NCBI RefSeq assembly: GCF_016862175.1
Contig: NZ_BOML01000041.1
Span: 1 to 64,000 of the forward strand
From: Paractinoplanes durhamensis
GTDB taxonomy: Bacteria; Actinomycetota; Actinomycetes; Mycobacteriales; Micromonosporaceae
DNA: 64,000 bases
Reading direction: 5' to 3'
Of the stretch, positions 1-7,541 are shown in pieces. The position numbers and the translations under genes were made by a program. Positions within the stretch are counted from its first letter, which is position 1; the number at the start of each line of letters is the position of its first letter. Below the pieces are notes generated by a model that saw only the letters and a list, made by a program, of their open reading frames with translations, did not search any database and was not told the DNA's origin.

Positions 1-1
1 G

Positions 2-847
2 CGGGCGGTTCCGGCGCCGGCCGGCACCGGGATCGAGGTGCGCGGCGTGCACTTCGCGTACGTGGCGGGCCGCGAGGTGCTGCACGGCATCGACCTCACG
101 CTGAGACCGGGGGAGCGGCTCGCCGTGGTCGGGCCGTCCGGGGCCGGCAAGTCGACACTCGGCCGGCTGCTGGCCGGCGTGCACCAGCCGACCACCGGCA
201 CGATCACGGTCGGTGGTGTGCCGCTCGGCGACCTGCCGCTGGCTCGTCTGCGCACCGAGGTGGCCCTGGTCAGCCAGGAGCACCACGTGTTCATCGGCTC
301 GGTGCAGGACAACGTCGCGATGGTCCGGCCCGGTGCCGGCGAGACCGAGGTCCGGGCCGCGCTGGCCGCGGTCAATGCGCTCGACTGGGCGCTCGCCCTG
401 CCCGGCGGCCTGGCCACCGAGGTCGGGGCGGGCGGCCATCCGCTGTCGTCGGCGCAGGCTCAGCAGATCGCGCTGGCCCGGCTGGTGCTGGCCGACCCGC
501 ACACGCTGGTGCTCGACGAGGCGACGTCGCTGCTCGACCCGCGGGCGGCCCGCGATCTGGAGCGTTCGCTGGCCGCGGTGCTGCACGGCCGCACCGTGGT
601 GGCGATCGCCCACCGGCTGTTCTCGGCCCACGACGCCGACCGGGTCGCGGTCGTCGAGGACGGCCGGATCACCGAGCTGGGCTCACACGACGAGCTGGTC
701 GCCGCGAACGGCCCGTATGCCGCCCTGTGGCGTTCCTGGCACGGCGAACGCACTCCGGAACCGCCGCCGGTGCCGGAGACAGCTGAGGCACCGAAGGTGC
801 TCGACGATCCGATGACCGACTACAAGGGAGCCAGGGCCGGCCGCTGA
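2..847 (+). CDS. ABC transporter (exporter type), ATP-binding C-terminal part, cut by window edge
   Basis: This is the nucleotide-binding domain of an ABC transporter; the reading frame is open to the left edge, so the membrane domain probably lies outside. Visible motifs are Walker A (GPSGAGKST), a Q-loop (LVSQE), Walker B (TLVLDEATS) and the switch His (IAHRL). The D-loop reads SLLDP. The domain layout with a C-terminal tail after the H-loop is that of fused exporter half-transporters. The signature motif is LSSAQAQ instead of LSGGQ, so this half may have weak ATPase activity and pair with a partner subunit. The substrate cannot be told from this part. The last ~40 residues are Pro/Glu rich. 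Confidence 0.9.
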   Translation, partial: RAVPAPAGTGIEVRGVHFAYVAGREVLHGIDLTLRPGERLAVVGPSGAGKSTLGRLLAGVHQPTTGTITVGGVPLGDLPLARLRTEVALVSQEHHVFIGSVQDNVAMVRPGAGETEVRAALAAVNALDWALALPGGLATEVGAGGHPLSSAQAQQIALARLVLADPHTLVLDEATSLLDPRAARDLERSLAAVLHGRTVVAIAHRLFSAHDADRVAVVEDGRITELGSHDELVAANGPYAALWRSWHGERTPEPPPVPETAEAPKVLDDPMTDYKGARAGR

Positions 848-885
848 AGCAATCCGGAGCGTCGGCCGCTACCGCCGACGCCCGG

Positions 886-987
886 TGCCGGGCTGGCCGC
901 AGAGCTGGGCTGGTCGCAGTGCCGGGCTGGTCGCAGTGCCGGGCTGGTCGCAGGGCCGGGCTGGTCGCAGGGCCGGGCTGGTCGCAG
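886..987. repeat. 17-bp tandem repeat, six copies
   Basis: Six head-to-tail 17-bp units with consensus TGCCGGGCTGGTCGCAG start at 886, 903, 920, 937, 954 and 971. Units 3 and 4 are identical, units 5 and 6 are identical, and units 1 and 2 carry differences. The array fills the spacer between the ABC exporter gene and the HEAT-like gene and overlaps no convincing gene. Confidence 0.92.
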
Positions 988-1036
988 GGCCGAAAGGCCC
1001 GGGTCGGCAGGCTGCCGTCCGGCGTAGTCTGCGCTG

Positions 1037-1744
1037 GTGGGACGGCGTGCGGAGTGCCAGCGTGAGCTGGCCGGCCTTGAGGTGCATCGATGGCCGGCCT
1101 ATCTGACCGAGCGCTCCGGGCTTCCCGGTCCCCGGGCCGACATCGAGCTGGCCCAGGCGGTCGCTGACACCGGCGATGCGGCGCTCTTCGACCGGCTGAT
1201 CGCCGACGGCGACGAGTACCTGGTCTTCTGCGGCGTCATCGGCCTCGGTCGGCTGCTGGCCGAAACCCCGGATGCTCCGAAGCTCGAGCCGCGACTTCGG
1301 GCGCATGCGGCTGACGAGCGCTGGCGGGTGCGTGAGGCGGTCGCGATGGCGTTGCAGCGACTCGGTGACGCGGATCCGGCGCGGCTGTGCGAGCTGGTCG
1401 CCGAGTGGGCGCGGGCCGATGACCCGCTGGTGCTGCGGGCCGCGGTCGCCGCGATCTGCGAACCCCGGCTGCTGAAGACACCCGGCGCGGTGACCACCGC
1501 TCTGGACGTCTGCGCCACCGCCACCACCTGGCTGGCCGGGCTGCCGGCCGTCCGGCGCCGCGACGACGACGTCCGCACGCTGCGGAAAGCCCTCGGCTAC
1601 GGCTGGAGCGTGGCGGTCGCCGCCGACCCCGCCGCCGGCCTGCCACGCTTCCGCACGCTTGCCGAGGCCGACGCCGACGTCGCGTGGATCGTGCGCGAGA
1701 ACGGCAAGAAGACCCGCCTGGCCAAGCTGCTGCCGCCCAGCTGA
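1037..1744 (+). CDS. HEAT-repeat-like protein of unknown function
   Basis: A 235-residue soluble protein with helical repeat character: segments such as FDRLIADGDEYLVFCGVIGL and RWRVREAVAMALQRLG look like paired HEAT helices. No signal peptide or membrane segment is visible. Such proteins are often scaffolds or DNA-alkylation-repair-like proteins, but nothing here fixes a role. The GTG start is chosen because the next plausible starts would remove the first helix; no strong ribosome-binding site is visible. It stands alone, separated from the ABC gene by the 17-bp tandem repeat and running towards groEL. Confidence 0.7.
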   Translation: MGRRAECQRELAGLEVHRWPAYLTERSGLPGPRADIELAQAVADTGDAALFDRLIADGDEYLVFCGVIGLGRLLAETPDAPKLEPRLRAHAADERWRVREAVAMALQRLGDADPARLCELVAEWARADDPLVLRAAVAAICEPRLLKTPGAVTTALDVCATATTWLAGLPAVRRRDDDVRTLRKALGYGWSVAVAADPAAGLPRFRTLAEADADVAWIVRENGKKTRLAKLLPPS

Positions 1745-1747
1745 CGC

Positions 1748-1805
1748 GGGTCAGCGCACCTGGGTCAGCGCACCCGGGTCGGCGCAGCGCGGGCGTCAGC
1801 GCACC
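1748..1805. repeat. Short 14-bp direct repeats after the HEAT-like gene
   Basis: Immediately after the stop codon, units of about 14 bp (consensus GGGTCAGCGCACCC) start at 1748, 1762 and 1776, and a further related copy follows near 1792-1805. The repeat begins within a few bases of the gene's 3' end. Confidence 0.7.
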
Positions 1806-1865
1806 CCGGGGCCGGCGCCCGCCGGCAGCTCGCCGGAAGAGGCGGAAAGAGGGCGGGAACGCAAA

Positions 1866-1890
1866 TGGGCGCGCCCACCGGGCGCGCCCA
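1866..1890 (-). terminator. Terminator of the groES-groEL operon
   Basis: A perfect inverted repeat with 11-bp arms (TGGGCGCGCCC and its complement) and a 3-nt loop lies 19 bases beyond the groEL stop on the minus strand. It is followed by TTT on that strand. Confidence 0.8.
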
Positions 1891-1908
1891 TTCCACAGCA
1901 GAACCGGA

Positions 1909-3558
1909 TCAGAAGCCGGGGCCGTGCTGGTGGCCGTGGCCACCGTGGCTGTGGCCGTGGCCACCGCCCGCGGCGGGCTCCGCGTCGGCCGGCTTCTCGA
2001 CCACGAGGCTTTCCGTGGTCAGCAGGAGGCCGGCGATCGACACGGCGTTGGTGACCGCGTTGCGGGTCACCTTGACCGGGTCGATGATGCCGGCCGCGGC
2101 CAGGTCGACGTACTCGTCGGTGGCCGCGTTGAGGCCGTGGCCCCACGGCAGCTCGGCGACCTTGCCCACCACGACGTAGCCGTCGTGGCCGGCGTTCTGC
2201 GCGATCCAGCGCAGCGGCTCGACGAGCGCCTTGCGGACGATCGCGACGCCGGTCGCTTCCTCGCCGGTGAGGCCGAGGCCGCCGTCGAGTTCCTTGGCGA
2301 CGTGGGCGAGAGCGGCGCCGCCGCCGGGGACGGTGCCTTCCTCGACGGCCGCCTTGGTCGCCGCGATGGCGTCCTCGATGCGGTGCTTGCGCTCCTTCAT
2401 CTCGACCTCGGTGACCGCACCGACCTTGATGACGGCGATGCCACCGGAGAGCTTGGCCAGCCGCTCCGAGAGCTTCTCGCGGTCCCAGTCGGAGTCGGAG
2501 GCCTCGATCTCCTTGCGGATCTGCGACACCCGGTCGGTGACGTCGGCGGACTTGCCGCCACCGTCGACGATCGTGGTGTTCTCCTTGTCGACCACGACGC
2601 GCCGGGCGGTGCCCAGCATGTCGAGGGTGACCTGGTCGAGCTTGTAGCCGAGCTCGGGCGCGACCAGCTCGCCGCCGGTGGCGATCGCCATGTCCTGCAG
2701 CATCGCCTTGCGCCGGTCGCCGAAGCCGGGAGCCTTCACCGCGGCGACCTTGACGGTCTTGCGGATCGAGTTGACCACGAGGGTGGACAGGGCCTGGCCC
2801 TCGACGTCCTCCGCGATGATCAGCAGCGGCTTGCCGGACTGCAGAACCTTCTCCAGCAGCGGGAGGAGCTCCTCGATGCTGGCGATCTTCTGCGTGGTCA
2901 GCAGGATGAACGCGTCCTCGAGGACGGCCTCCTGCGACTCGGCGTCGGTCACGAAGTTCGGCGAGATGAAGCCCTTGTCGAACTGCAGACCCTCGGTGAC
3001 GTCGAGCTCGGTCAGCATCGCCGAGCCCTCTTCGACGGTGATGACGCCGTCGCGGCCGACCCGGTCCATCGCCTCGGCGATCAGCTCGCCGATGGTGGCG
3101 TCCTGGGCCGAGATGGTGGCCACGTTCGCGATCGCCTTGTGGTCGGCGACCTCGACGGCCTTGGCGAGCAGCGCCTTGGAGACGGCCTCGCCGGCCAGGT
3201 CCATGCCGCGCTTGAGGCCGAGCGGGTTGGCGCCGGCGGTCACGTTGCGCAGGCCCTCGCGGACCAGCGCCTGCGCGAGCACGGTCGCCGTGGTGGTCCC
3301 GTCGCCGGCGACGTCGTTGGTCTTCGTCGCCACCTCCTTGACCAGCTGCGCGCCAAGGTTCTGGTACGGGTCGGAGAGCTCGATCTCCTTGGCGATGGTG
3401 ACGCCGTCGTTGGTGATCGTGGGCGCGCCGAACTTCTTGTCCAGGACGACGTTGCGGCCGCGCGGGCCCAGAGTGACCTTGACCGTGTCGGCGAGCGTGT
3501 TGACGCCGTGCTCGAGCAGGTGCCGGGCGTCGTCCGAGAAGCTGAGAATCTTCGCCAT
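1909..3558 (-). CDS. groL: 60 kDa chaperonin GroEL (GroEL1 type, His-rich C-terminus)
   Basis: ATP-dependent chaperonin that folds cytosolic proteins in a double ring capped by GroES. The 549 residues match family length from MAKILSF onward, with the nucleotide-binding GDGTTTATVLAQ segment and the downstream VPGGGAAL motif. An ATG seven codons further upstream is rejected because GAAAGGA lies just before the chosen ATG. The tail has no Gly-Met repeats but is rich in His and Gly (GHGHSHGGHGHQHG). In actinobacteria with two chaperonins this is the mark of the groES-linked GroEL1 copy. It is the second gene of a CIRCE-controlled operon, 68 bases after groES, and is followed by a strong terminator. 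Confidence 0.98.
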   Translation of the reverse strand: MAKILSFSDDARHLLEHGVNTLADTVKVTLGPRGRNVVLDKKFGAPTITNDGVTIAKEIELSDPYQNLGAQLVKEVATKTNDVAGDGTTTATVLAQALVREGLRNVTAGANPLGLKRGMDLAGEAVSKALLAKAVEVADHKAIANVATISAQDATIGELIAEAMDRVGRDGVITVEEGSAMLTELDVTEGLQFDKGFISPNFVTDAESQEAVLEDAFILLTTQKIASIEELLPLLEKVLQSGKPLLIIAEDVEGQALSTLVVNSIRKTVKVAAVKAPGFGDRRKAMLQDMAIATGGELVAPELGYKLDQVTLDMLGTARRVVVDKENTTIVDGGGKSADVTDRVSQIRKEIEASDSDWDREKLSERLAKLSGGIAVIKVGAVTEVEMKERKHRIEDAIAATKAAVEEGTVPGGGAALAHVAKELDGGLGLTGEEATGVAIVRKALVEPLRWIAQNAGHDGYVVVGKVAELPWGHGLNAATDEYVDLAAAGIIDPVKVTRNAVTNAVSIAGLLLTTESLVVEKPADAEPAAGGGHGHSHGGHGHQHGPGF

Positions 3559-3578
3559 TTCAGTCCTTTCAAGCACCA

Positions 3579-3609
3579 CCGCCCTGGCCCGAGAACCGGG
3601 CCAGGGCGG
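3579..3609 (-). promoter_or_regulatory. Intercistronic hairpin between groES and groEL
   Basis: A perfect 13-bp stem (CCGCCCTGGCCCG pairing with its complement) with a 5-nt loop occupies the 68-base spacer. No T-run follows on the minus strand, so it looks like an mRNA-stability, processing or attenuation element rather than a full terminator. The groEL ribosome-binding site lies just beyond it. Confidence 0.75.
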
Positions 3610-3626
3610 CGAACACTGTCAGTAGG

Positions 3627-3941
3627 TCACTTCTCGATGACCGCGAGGACGTCACGGGCGGAGAGCACCAGGTACTCCTCGCCGGCGTACTTGACCTCGG
3701 TGCCGCCGTACTTCGAGTAGAGAACCGTGTCGCCGACCTGGACGTCGATCGGGACGCGGTTGCCCTTGTCGTCGATGCGGCCGGGGCCGACAGCGAGGAC
3801 GGTGCCCTCCTGCGGCTTCTCCTTGGCGGTGTCGGGGATCACGATGCCCGACGCAGTGGTGGTCTCAGCCTCGTTCGCCTGGACCACGATGCGGTCCTCG
3901 AGCGGCTTGATCGCAACCTTGGTCGCGGTAGTCACGGGCAT
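3627..3941 (-). CDS. groES: 10 kDa co-chaperonin GroES
   Basis: Heptameric lid of the GroEL chamber. The 104 residues show the standard fold: KPLEDRIVV near the start, the mobile loop segment ETTTASGIVIPDTAKEKPQE, and the GDTVLYSKYGGTEVK strand near the end. The start is MPVTTATKV because AGGAGG lies directly upstream on the minus strand; nine extra codons upstream (MHKIYTQEG) overlap that site and are rejected. First gene of the groES-groEL operon, downstream of two CIRCE operators. Confidence 0.97.
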   Translation of the reverse strand: MPVTTATKVAIKPLEDRIVVQANEAETTTASGIVIPDTAKEKPQEGTVLAVGPGRIDDKGNRVPIDVQVGDTVLYSKYGGTEVKYAGEEYLVLSARDVLAVIEK

Positions 3942-4047
3942 ACCCTCCTGGGTATAGATCTTGTGCATGCCTCATGCCACCGGGCGGGGCCGTCGTCGCG
4001 GGTGCCGGTCCGCCTGGTGCCTAACCGCCTGCCCGACGGGCCTGCGG

Positions 4048-4074
4048 CTGGCACCCTCATGTTGAGAGTGCTAA
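4048..4074. promoter_or_regulatory. CIRCE operator, promoter-distal copy
   Basis: CTGGCACCC, nine bases, then GAGTGCTAA: the right arm matches the HrcA operator consensus (TTAGCACTC-N9-GAGTGCTAA) perfectly and the left arm in most positions. It lies just downstream of the -10 element of the groES promoter, over the expected transcription start. Confidence 0.88.
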
Positions 4075-4079
4075 TCGCG

Positions 4080-4108
4080 AGGTTATGCCGGAACTAGCAC
4101 TCCGTCAA
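4080..4108 (-). promoter_or_regulatory. groES-groEL promoter
   Basis: On the minus strand a -35 TTGACG (4103-4108) and a -10 TAACCT (4080-4085) are separated by exactly 17 bases. The -35 lies inside the nine-base spacer of the upstream CIRCE and the -10 abuts the downstream CIRCE, so HrcA binding would block polymerase at both elements. Confidence 0.85.
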
Positions 4109-4120
4109 CCAGAGTGCCAG
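4094..4120. promoter_or_regulatory. CIRCE operator, promoter-overlapping copy
   Basis: CTAGCACTC, nine bases, then GAGTGCCAG: the two arms are complementary except at one position and match the HrcA operator consensus closely. It overlaps the -35 of the groES promoter and lies only ~40 bases upstream of the divergent methyltransferase start. Confidence 0.9.
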
Positions 4121-4159
4121 TGTCGTCACGCGGGCGGGAAAGCCGTGGACAATGCCTGC

Positions 4160-5332
4160 GTGACTCCCGACCTGCTGACCCGCCTGGGTACCCCCGAAGG
4201 GGTGAATGCGCTGGCTGTCGCCACCGCCGCCGATCATGGAGATCCGCTGGTGGCGGCGTCCGCGGTGCGTTCCCGCGGGGTCGAGGCGGAGCTTGCGGCG
4301 GCCGCGCTCACCCAGGTCGAGCTGCGTCGCCGGGCGGTTGCGAAGTTCGGCGCCGACGCCGAGCGGATGTTCTTCACCCGAGCGGGCCTCGAGCAGGCGA
4401 CGCGAGCGGTCGTCGCGCAGCGGCGGGCGGCGCGCCTCGCGGCGGCCGGTGTCAAGAGCATGGCCGATCTGGGGTGCGGTCTGGGTGCGGATGCGATGGC
4501 GGCGGCGAGGGCCGGCATTTTTGTGTACGCGGTGGAAAGCGACCCGACCACAGCGGCGGTCGTCACCGCCAACGTCGCGGCCCTGGGGCTGGACGACATG
4601 ATCAAGGTCGACTGTGCGGACGCCACGACCGTACGGGTGGAGGAGTTCGACGCGGTCTTCGCCGATCCCGCTCGTCGCCGGGCGGGCCGGGGCCGGGTGT
4701 TCGACCCCCGTTCGTACTCCCCGCCGTGGGATTTCATCGCGGCCCTGCCCACCCGGGTCCCGCGCACGGTCCTGAAGCTGGCCCCCGGCATCGACCACGC
4801 GCTGCTGCCGCCGGGCGCCGAGGGCGAGTGGGTGAGCGTCGACGGCGACCTGGTCGAGGCCGCCTTCTGGTGCGGCCCCCTGGCCTCGGCCGACCGCCGC
4901 GCGACCCTGATGCCGGGAATGGCCGAATTGACCGGCAGCGGCCTCGCCCGGGCCCCGGTCGGCCCGGTCGGCCGCTACGTCTACGACCCGGACCCGGCCG
5001 TGGTCCGGTCGCACCTGGTGGCCGAGTTCGCCACCACGGTCGGTGGCCACCTGGCCGACCCGGAGATCGCCTACGTCTACGCCGACACCCCCGCCGAGAC
5101 CCCGTTCGGCCGCCGCCTGGAGATCACGGATGTGCTGCCGTTCTCGCTGAAACGCCTCCGCACCCTCCTGCGCGACCGCGGCGTCGGCCGCCTGGAGATC
5201 CGCAAGCGGGGTTCGGCCCTGGAGCCCGATCAACTGCGCCGCGACCTGCGGTTGTCCGGCAGGGAAGCGGCCAGCATGATCCTCACCCGGGTGGCCGGCG
5301 CCCCCACGGTGCTGCTGTGCCACGCCATCTAG
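4160..5332 (+). CDS. Class I SAM-dependent methyltransferase with THUMP-like domain
   Basis: A 390-residue cytosolic protein. A Rossmann methyltransferase core is visible: the SAM-binding loop MADLGCGLGADAMAAARAG at about residue 100, then the acidic strand end AVESDP and the catalytic-region motif VFADPARR. The N-terminal helices and the C-terminal part (LKRLRTLLRDRGVGRLEIRKRG) fit the actinobacterial THUMP-like family, suggesting an RNA substrate, but the target is unknown. Start: GTG at 4160 gives MTPDLLTRL, the usual N-terminus; GTG at 4145 is also possible. It diverges from groES, and CIRCE operators lie in the shared spacer. Confidence 0.85.
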   Translation: MTPDLLTRLGTPEGVNALAVATAADHGDPLVAASAVRSRGVEAELAAAALTQVELRRRAVAKFGADAERMFFTRAGLEQATRAVVAQRRAARLAAAGVKSMADLGCGLGADAMAAARAGIFVYAVESDPTTAAVVTANVAALGLDDMIKVDCADATTVRVEEFDAVFADPARRRAGRGRVFDPRSYSPPWDFIAALPTRVPRTVLKLAPGIDHALLPPGAEGEWVSVDGDLVEAAFWCGPLASADRRATLMPGMAELTGSGLARAPVGPVGRYVYDPDPAVVRSHLVAEFATTVGGHLADPEIAYVYADTPAETPFGRRLEITDVLPFSLKRLRTLLRDRGVGRLEIRKRGSALEPDQLRRDLRLSGREAASMILTRVAGAPTVLLCHAI

Positions 5333-5404
5333 GCCGAACTTGAGGCAACTTTGCCCAGGAAAAAGGGCAAAAAATCCCACCGGACGGCGGCCCGGGACCC
5401 CGGG

Positions 5405-5410
5405 TACCTT
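5405..5410 (+). promoter_or_regulatory. -10 element for a probable leaderless YbaK transcript
   Basis: TACCTT fits the actinobacterial -10 pattern TANNNT and ends 7 bases before the ATG at 5418, so transcription would start at or next to the start codon. No ribosome-binding site is visible. Confidence 0.55.
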
Positions 5411-5417
5411 TCCGGTC

Positions 5418-5903
5418 ATGGCAAAGAAGCCCGCGGCCGGGACTCCGGCCACCGCTGTGCTCACCCAGCAGAAGGTCGAGCACACGCTGCACCCCTACGA
5501 CGTCTCGCCGGACGCTCCGAACTACGGAGCACTCGTCGCCGAGGCGCTGGGGATCGACGCGGCGCGGGTCTTCAAGACGCTCATCGCCGACGTCGACGGC
5601 AATCTGGTGGTCGGGGTCGTCCCGGTGACCGGCGAACTCGACCTGAAGGCCCTCGCGAGCGCGGCCGGCGGCAAGCGGGCCGCCATGGCCGACCGGGCCG
5701 CAGCCGAGCGGAGCAGCGGCTATGTCCGTGGCGGAATAAGTCCGCTCGGACAACGAAAGCGGCTCCCGACGGTGGTGGACTCGTCGGCGATCGCCCTTGA
5801 CCGGATGTTCATCTCGGCCGGCCGCCGGGGCCTCCAGGTGGGCCTCGCACCGGCGGATCTGATTCGGCTGACCGATGCGGTTACCGCCAAGATTCGGACA
5901 TAA
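5418..5903 (+). CDS. YbaK-type Cys-tRNA(Pro)/aminoacyl-tRNA deacylase
   Basis: Predicted to hydrolyse mischarged Cys-tRNA(Pro), a proofreading step in translation. The 161 residues cover the whole YbaK/ProX fold: PYDVSPDAPNYGALVAEALG near the start, the conserved FKTLIADVDG, then VVPVTGELDLKALASAAG, and the GYVRGGISPLGQRKRLPTVVD signature that places the catalytic region. The start MAKKPAAG is chosen over an upstream in-frame ATG at 5340 because that extension is unlike the family and a -10 element lies 7 bases before this ATG. Confidence 0.92.
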   Translation: MAKKPAAGTPATAVLTQQKVEHTLHPYDVSPDAPNYGALVAEALGIDAARVFKTLIADVDGNLVVGVVPVTGELDLKALASAAGGKRAAMADRAAAERSSGYVRGGISPLGQRKRLPTVVDSSAIALDRMFISAGRRGLQVGLAPADLIRLTDAVTAKIRT

Positions 5904-6278
5904 AGCCCGATATTTCCGGCCAAGCCTCGTCCGTTACGACAACGTTACGCGTCGGGCGGATCTTTCTCCCGAGAACGGGAGAGATCGGGCATTGACGTGA
6001 CTTAGCGTCACAATGTGAGCCACTTGAGTTACCGGCCTGGACCGGCCTCCGGCCACGGGAAGGGCCGAAATCCCCGTATCACCGCCGTGTTGCCGGATTG
6101 TTATGCCGGGTTACGAGATCCCGAGGGCGCACCGCTTGTGCGACAGGCCGTAACGGGAATACGTTGCCGGGCACAACAAACTAGCTCCTGATGAATCGGC
6201 GTCTCGGGGAGCGACACTCCCGACCGCGCACACATCGAATCTGATCGAACGCCCGGTTTACCCGAAAGGACACAAGGA
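5904..6278. other. 375-base spacer before the sugar ABC operon
   Basis: No gene. A 7-bp hairpin at 5965-5982 (TCTCCCG/CGGGAGA) may end the upstream transcript, though no T-run follows. A GTGAC-N5-GTCAC palindrome lies at 5997-6011. The remainder should hold the promoter of the sugar operon; a good ribosome-binding region (AAGGACACAAGGA) precedes the ATG at 6279. Confidence 0.6.
5997..6011. promoter_or_regulatory. Palindrome upstream of the sugar operon, possible operator
   Basis: GTGAC, five bases, GTCAC. It could be a binding site for the ROK regulator encoded at the end of the operon or for a global regulator. Position and symmetry are the only evidence. Confidence 0.3.
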
Positions 6279-7382
6279 ATGCGTAAGGGAATGTTCGCCC
6301 TCGCCGCCGTCGGCCTCCTGGCCACCGGCAGCATCGCCGCCTGTGGTGACAATGACGACAGCGACACCGGTTCCGGCAGCGGCACCTCCGCCACCGGCAA
6401 GGTCGGCGTGATCCTGCCCGACACCAAGAGCTCCGCCCGGTGGGCCACGGCCGACGTCAAGTACCTGAAGGCGGCGTTCGACGCGGCCGGCGTCACGGCC
6501 GACATCCAGAACGCCCAGGGTGACAAGACCCAGTTCCAGACCATCGCCGACGGCATGATCTCGAGCGGCGTCAAGGTCCTCGTGATCGTCAACCTGGACT
6601 CCGGCACCGGTAAGGCCGTGCTCGACAAGGCCAAGGCCGCCGGTATCGCGACGATCGACTACGACCGTCTGACCCTCAACGGCGGTGCCGACTACTACGT
6701 GTCGTTCGACAATGTGAAGGTCGGCGAGCTGCAGGGCCAGGGTCTGGTCGACTGCCTCACCGCGAACAAGGCCGTCAAGCCGGTCGTCGCCGAGCTCAAC
6801 GGCTCCCCGACTGACAACAACGCCACCCTGTTCGCCCAGGGCTACAACTCGGTTCTGGACCCGAAGTACGCCGACGGCACCTTCGTCAAGGGCCCGAACC
6901 AGGACGTCCCGGACTGGGACAACGCTCAGGCCGGCACCATCTTCGAGCAGATGCTGACCTCGAACAAGAGCATCAAGGGCGTCCTCGCGGCGAACGACGG
7001 TCTCGGCAACGCGGCCATCTCGGTGCTGAAGAAGAACAAGCTCAACGGCCAGGTCCCGGTCACCGGCCAGGACGCGACCGTGCAGGGCCTGCAGAACATC
7101 CTCGCCGGCGACCAGTGCATGACGGTCTACAAGGCCATCAAGAAGGAGGCGGACGCCGCGTCGGAGCTCGCCATCGCCATCGCCAAGGGCCAGAAGCCCA
7201 CCTCGGCGACCGGCAAGGTGACCGACCCGGAGTCGAAGAAGGACGTCGCCTCGGTGCTGCTGACCCCGCAGTCGATCACCAAGGCGAACGTCAAGGACGT
7301 CGTCGCGGACGGTTTCGTCACCAAGGACGAGCTTTGCACGGCGGACTTCGCCAAGGCTTGCACCGAAGCCGGCATCAGCTGA
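6279..7382 (+). CDS. Sugar ABC transporter substrate-binding lipoprotein, XylF-like
   Basis: Extracellular sugar-binding lipoprotein of a class 2 sugar importer. The 367 residues begin with a lipoprotein signal (MRKGMFALAAVGLLATGS, lipobox IAAC). The Peripla_BP_4 fold follows with segments typical of D-xylose-binding proteins: IDYDRLTLNGGADYYVSFDN and VKVGELQGQGLV, then LNGSPTDNNATLFAQGYNSVL and ANDGLGNAAISVLKKN. Xylose or a related pentose is the likely ligand, by family. First gene of an operon with an ATPase, a permease and a ROK regulator; a strong hairpin follows it, which may keep this subunit in excess. Confidence 0.9.
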   Translation: MRKGMFALAAVGLLATGSIAACGDNDDSDTGSGSGTSATGKVGVILPDTKSSARWATADVKYLKAAFDAAGVTADIQNAQGDKTQFQTIADGMISSGVKVLVIVNLDSGTGKAVLDKAKAAGIATIDYDRLTLNGGADYYVSFDNVKVGELQGQGLVDCLTANKAVKPVVAELNGSPTDNNATLFAQGYNSVLDPKYADGTFVKGPNQDVPDWDNAQAGTIFEQMLTSNKSIKGVLAANDGLGNAAISVLKKNKLNGQVPVTGQDATVQGLQNILAGDQCMTVYKAIKKEADAASELAIAIAKGQKPTSATGKVTDPESKKDVASVLLTPQSITKANVKDVVADGFVTKDELCTADFAKACTEAGIS

Positions 7383-7422
7383 CCCAGCGTTGCTGACGGG
7401 CTGGTCCCGGGACCGCTGACCA

Positions 7423-7458
7423 CGGCGCCGCTCACTCCCCAGGGTGTGAGCGGCGCCG
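7423..7458 (+). terminator. Intercistronic hairpin after the sugar-binding protein gene
   Basis: A perfect 13-bp stem (CGGCGCCGCTCAC with its complement) and a 10-nt loop lie 40 bases after the stop codon. There is no clear T-run, so partial termination or 3'-end protection of the binding-protein mRNA is likelier than full termination. Confidence 0.7.
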
Positions 7459-7541
7459 GAGTTGGGTCACCCCCCCACACCCGATCGCCAGTGGCGGAGC
7501 CACGACGACGAACCTCGGTCACCAAGCGAAGGAGAACCACC

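Noticed and set aside
885..1106. Small ORF across the 17-bp repeats
   Set aside because: It encodes the repeat in a shifting frame (GWSQGRAG-like) and overlaps the HEAT-like gene; no ribosome-binding site.
1684..3720. Long open frame antisense to groEL
   Set aside because: It mirrors the codon structure of groEL, is Asp/Gly/Val/Leu-rich and lacks any domain; typical shadow of a high-GC gene.
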